64,000 nucleotides of DNA from an uncultured Clostridia bacterium (GTDB lineage Bacteria; Bacillota; Clostridia; Oscillospirales; Acutalibacteraceae): the NCBI GenBank assembly GCA_904399395.1, contig CAJFPJ010000014.1, forward strand, positions 1-64,000. The letters run 5' to 3'. The translations under genes and the position numbers were made by a program. The notes below the pieces were generated by a model that was given only the letters and a program-made list of their open reading frames with translations, searched no databases and was not told where the DNA came from. The first letter of the stretch is position 1, and every line of letters starts with the position of its first letter. This document shows positions 62,369 to 64,000 of this stretch, one piece after another.

Positions 62369-63603
62369 ATGTCCTTCCTCCCTTTCTCCGCCTCATTTGG
62401 GCTATTGGAGGGTACATCCTCATAGGAAATGTTTTCCCCTACAAGAGCTATTTTACGGATTCCCCTCTTCACCGCATACTCTTCGCTCTCTCTCAAAGAG
62501 GAAAACACGGAATTTTCGCAGGTTCTTCCCTTTTCCGCCAGCTCAGAAGCAAAGAGTAACGCCTTCATTTCATAGCCTTCCCGGCCGAACACCAGCACCT
62601 CCGGCGCCTCCAGAGGCATCACACGGCCTTGCTTGAGCATCAGCTTTGCCAGGGCGCTTACCGATATGGAAAAGCCCACTGCCGGCATGGGGGCGTCAAA
62701 ATTAGCCAGAAGATTGTCATACCGCCCACCCATCAGAATGGCGTCGCCCCAGTTTTCCGCATAGGCACTGAAAACGATACCCGTATAATAATCGTTCCTC
62801 TGCACAAGGCTCAGATCCACCATCAAGCGGCTTCCAAGGCCGAGAGCTGCCAAATCCTGATACAGAGAGCGAAGATACTCCAGCATCTCTCTCGCTTCTT
62901 CCGTAACGCAGAGGGATTCCGCAGCGGCAAAGACCTCTTCTCCTCCGAAAAGCCGGGGAAGACGTCGCATAGCCGTCACAGGCAAGGAGGGCTCCAGATC
63001 GTCCAAAATGGAGTTTAAAGCGGCATAATTCTTGGCTTCGATTACTTCCCGGATAGTCTCTCTTTCTTCAGGGGAAATAGGCAATTGAGAGGCGATAGCC
63101 CGAAAGAACCCTGCATGCCCCAATTCCAGCCGGAAATCCGGCACACATTTGGAAAGGGACTCTACCGCCGTAAGAATCGCTTCCAGATCCGCCCGGCGGC
63201 CCGAGGCCCCAAGGAGCTCCACACCCGTCTCCATGGATTCATCCCGATGGCCCGTCAGCCCCGGGTGACTCCTGTATACCGCCTGGGTATAGTAAAGCCG
63301 GATGGGCTTGGGAAGGTTCTGAAGCCTTGTAGCCGTAAGCCGGGCAATGGGCATGGTGGAATCAGGGCGCAGGACCACCAGCCTGCCGTGGCGGTCCGTG
63401 GTCTTATACATAATCTCCGGGCTGATGCCCGAAACCTCCGGATCCATCACATCGTAAAATTCAATTCCAGGGGTAACAACCTCCTGAAATCCTCTTGAGG
63501 AAAAAGATTTGGAAAGAATGGCCTCTACCTTTCTGTGAGCCATGCAGTCCTCAAAGAGCAGATCTCCCGTTCCTTCCGGAGTGATTTTATTATATTTTTT
63601 CAT
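62365..63603 (-). CDS. hisZ: ATP phosphoribosyltransferase regulatory subunit
   Basis: HisRS-like motifs (TPEGTGDLLFEDC, RPDSTMPIARLTATRL), adjacent to short HisG. Confidence 0.93.
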   Translation of the reverse strand: MKKYNKITPEGTGDLLFEDCMAHRKVEAILSKSFSSRGFQEVVTPGIEFYDVMDPEVSGISPEIMYKTTDRHGRLVVLRPDSTMPIARLTATRLQNLPKPIRLYYTQAVYRSHPGLTGHRDESMETGVELLGASGRRADLEAILTAVESLSKCVPDFRLELGHAGFFRAIASQLPISPEERETIREVIEAKNYAALNSILDDLEPSLPVTAMRRLPRLFGGEEVFAAAESLCVTEEAREMLEYLRSLYQDLAALGLGSRLMVDLSLVQRNDYYTGIVFSAYAENWGDAILMGGRYDNLLANFDAPMPAVGFSISVSALAKLMLKQGRVMPLEAPEVLVFGREGYEMKALLFASELAEKGRTCENSVFSSLRESEEYAVKRGIRKIALVGENISYEDVPSNSPNEAEKGRKDI

Positions 63604-63670
63604 GGCAATACTCCCAATCATCACAAAACCGCGCCGTAAAACCGGTGCAGTTTTGCTTTAGCATGCTAAT

Positions 63671-63699
63671 AAGATATCACACAAAATAGATTGTGTCAA
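63671..63699 (-). promoter_or_regulatory. Putative promoter of his operon with embedded inverted repeat
   Basis: Minus strand TTGACA-N17-TATCTT; ACACAA-N6-TTGTGT at 63679-63696. Confidence 0.65.
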
Positions 63700-63711
63700 T
63701 CCTTTTCTCTG

Positions 63712-64000
63712 TCAGCCGAACAGCGTCATCTGAGAACTGGCAGGCAAATCCTTCAAAGAGCCCGCAGCCTCCAGTGTTTCAATAACCGCTTTGGATACTT
63801 TAGAACGGCCCTGCAGGTCGTCCACCGAAATATATGGCCCGGCAAATTTCGCTTCATACAAACTGTTGGCAGCCGCCTCTCCCACACCGGAAAGGGACAT
63901 AAAAGGCAACCGGATCTTTCCATCCTCTACCAGATACTTTTTGGCATGGGATTTGTAAATATCCACCGGCAGAATCTGAATCCCTCTGGCCAGCATTTCG
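63712..64000 (-). CDS. polC: DNA polymerase III PolC-type, C-terminal fragment (continues beyond window)
   Basis: [19 protein letters not shown]...[27 protein letters not shown]. Confidence 0.88.
   Translation of the reverse strand, partial: EMLARGIQILPVDIYKSHAKKYLVEDGKIRLPFMSLSGVGEAAANSLYEAKFAGPYISVDDLQGRSKVSKAVIETLEAAGSLKDLPASSQMTLFG

Overview
64 kb chromosomal window, probably from a Clostridia-like Firmicute (inferred from gene content). It is densely coding and mostly on the minus strand. Main blocks: (1) partial ABC exporter at the left edge; (2) glnA-dapF-purC-purB-purA-glmS-guaA array on the minus strand, divergent from gdhA; (3) tandem mosaic lipoprotein pair; (4) murA/walJ-like MBL/rlmH, M23 peptidase, NhaC-like antiporter, GH38 alpha-mannosidase-luxS; (5) decayed ORF region, ccdA-tlpA thiol module, ANT(6)-like nucleotidyltransferase, Zn-dependent PLC-like protein, esterase, uvrB-uvrA; (6) marR-MATE-ftsH overlapping operon; (7) XRE/AbrB fusion regulator with an ABC-2 cassette, convergent with a second ABC cassette, then a Cache/GGDEF/EAL protein; (8) divergent [FeFe]-hydrogenase-like protein, glycerate kinase and CdaR-type regulator, radC, RluA-type pseudouridine synthase, pyrE; (9) small paralogue pair and a frameshifted HAD hydrolase; (10) his operon hisZ-G-(YcxB-like)-D-C-B-A-I-E lacking hisH and hisF, next to the 3' end of polC. 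I saw no CRISPR array, rRNA, tRNA or intact mobile element. I found no clearly new multi-gene system. The strongest leads are the HAD frameshift, the membrane protein translationally coupled inside the his operon, the MarR-operator/ftsH coupling, the mosaic lipoprotein pair and the divergent hydrogenase-like protein.
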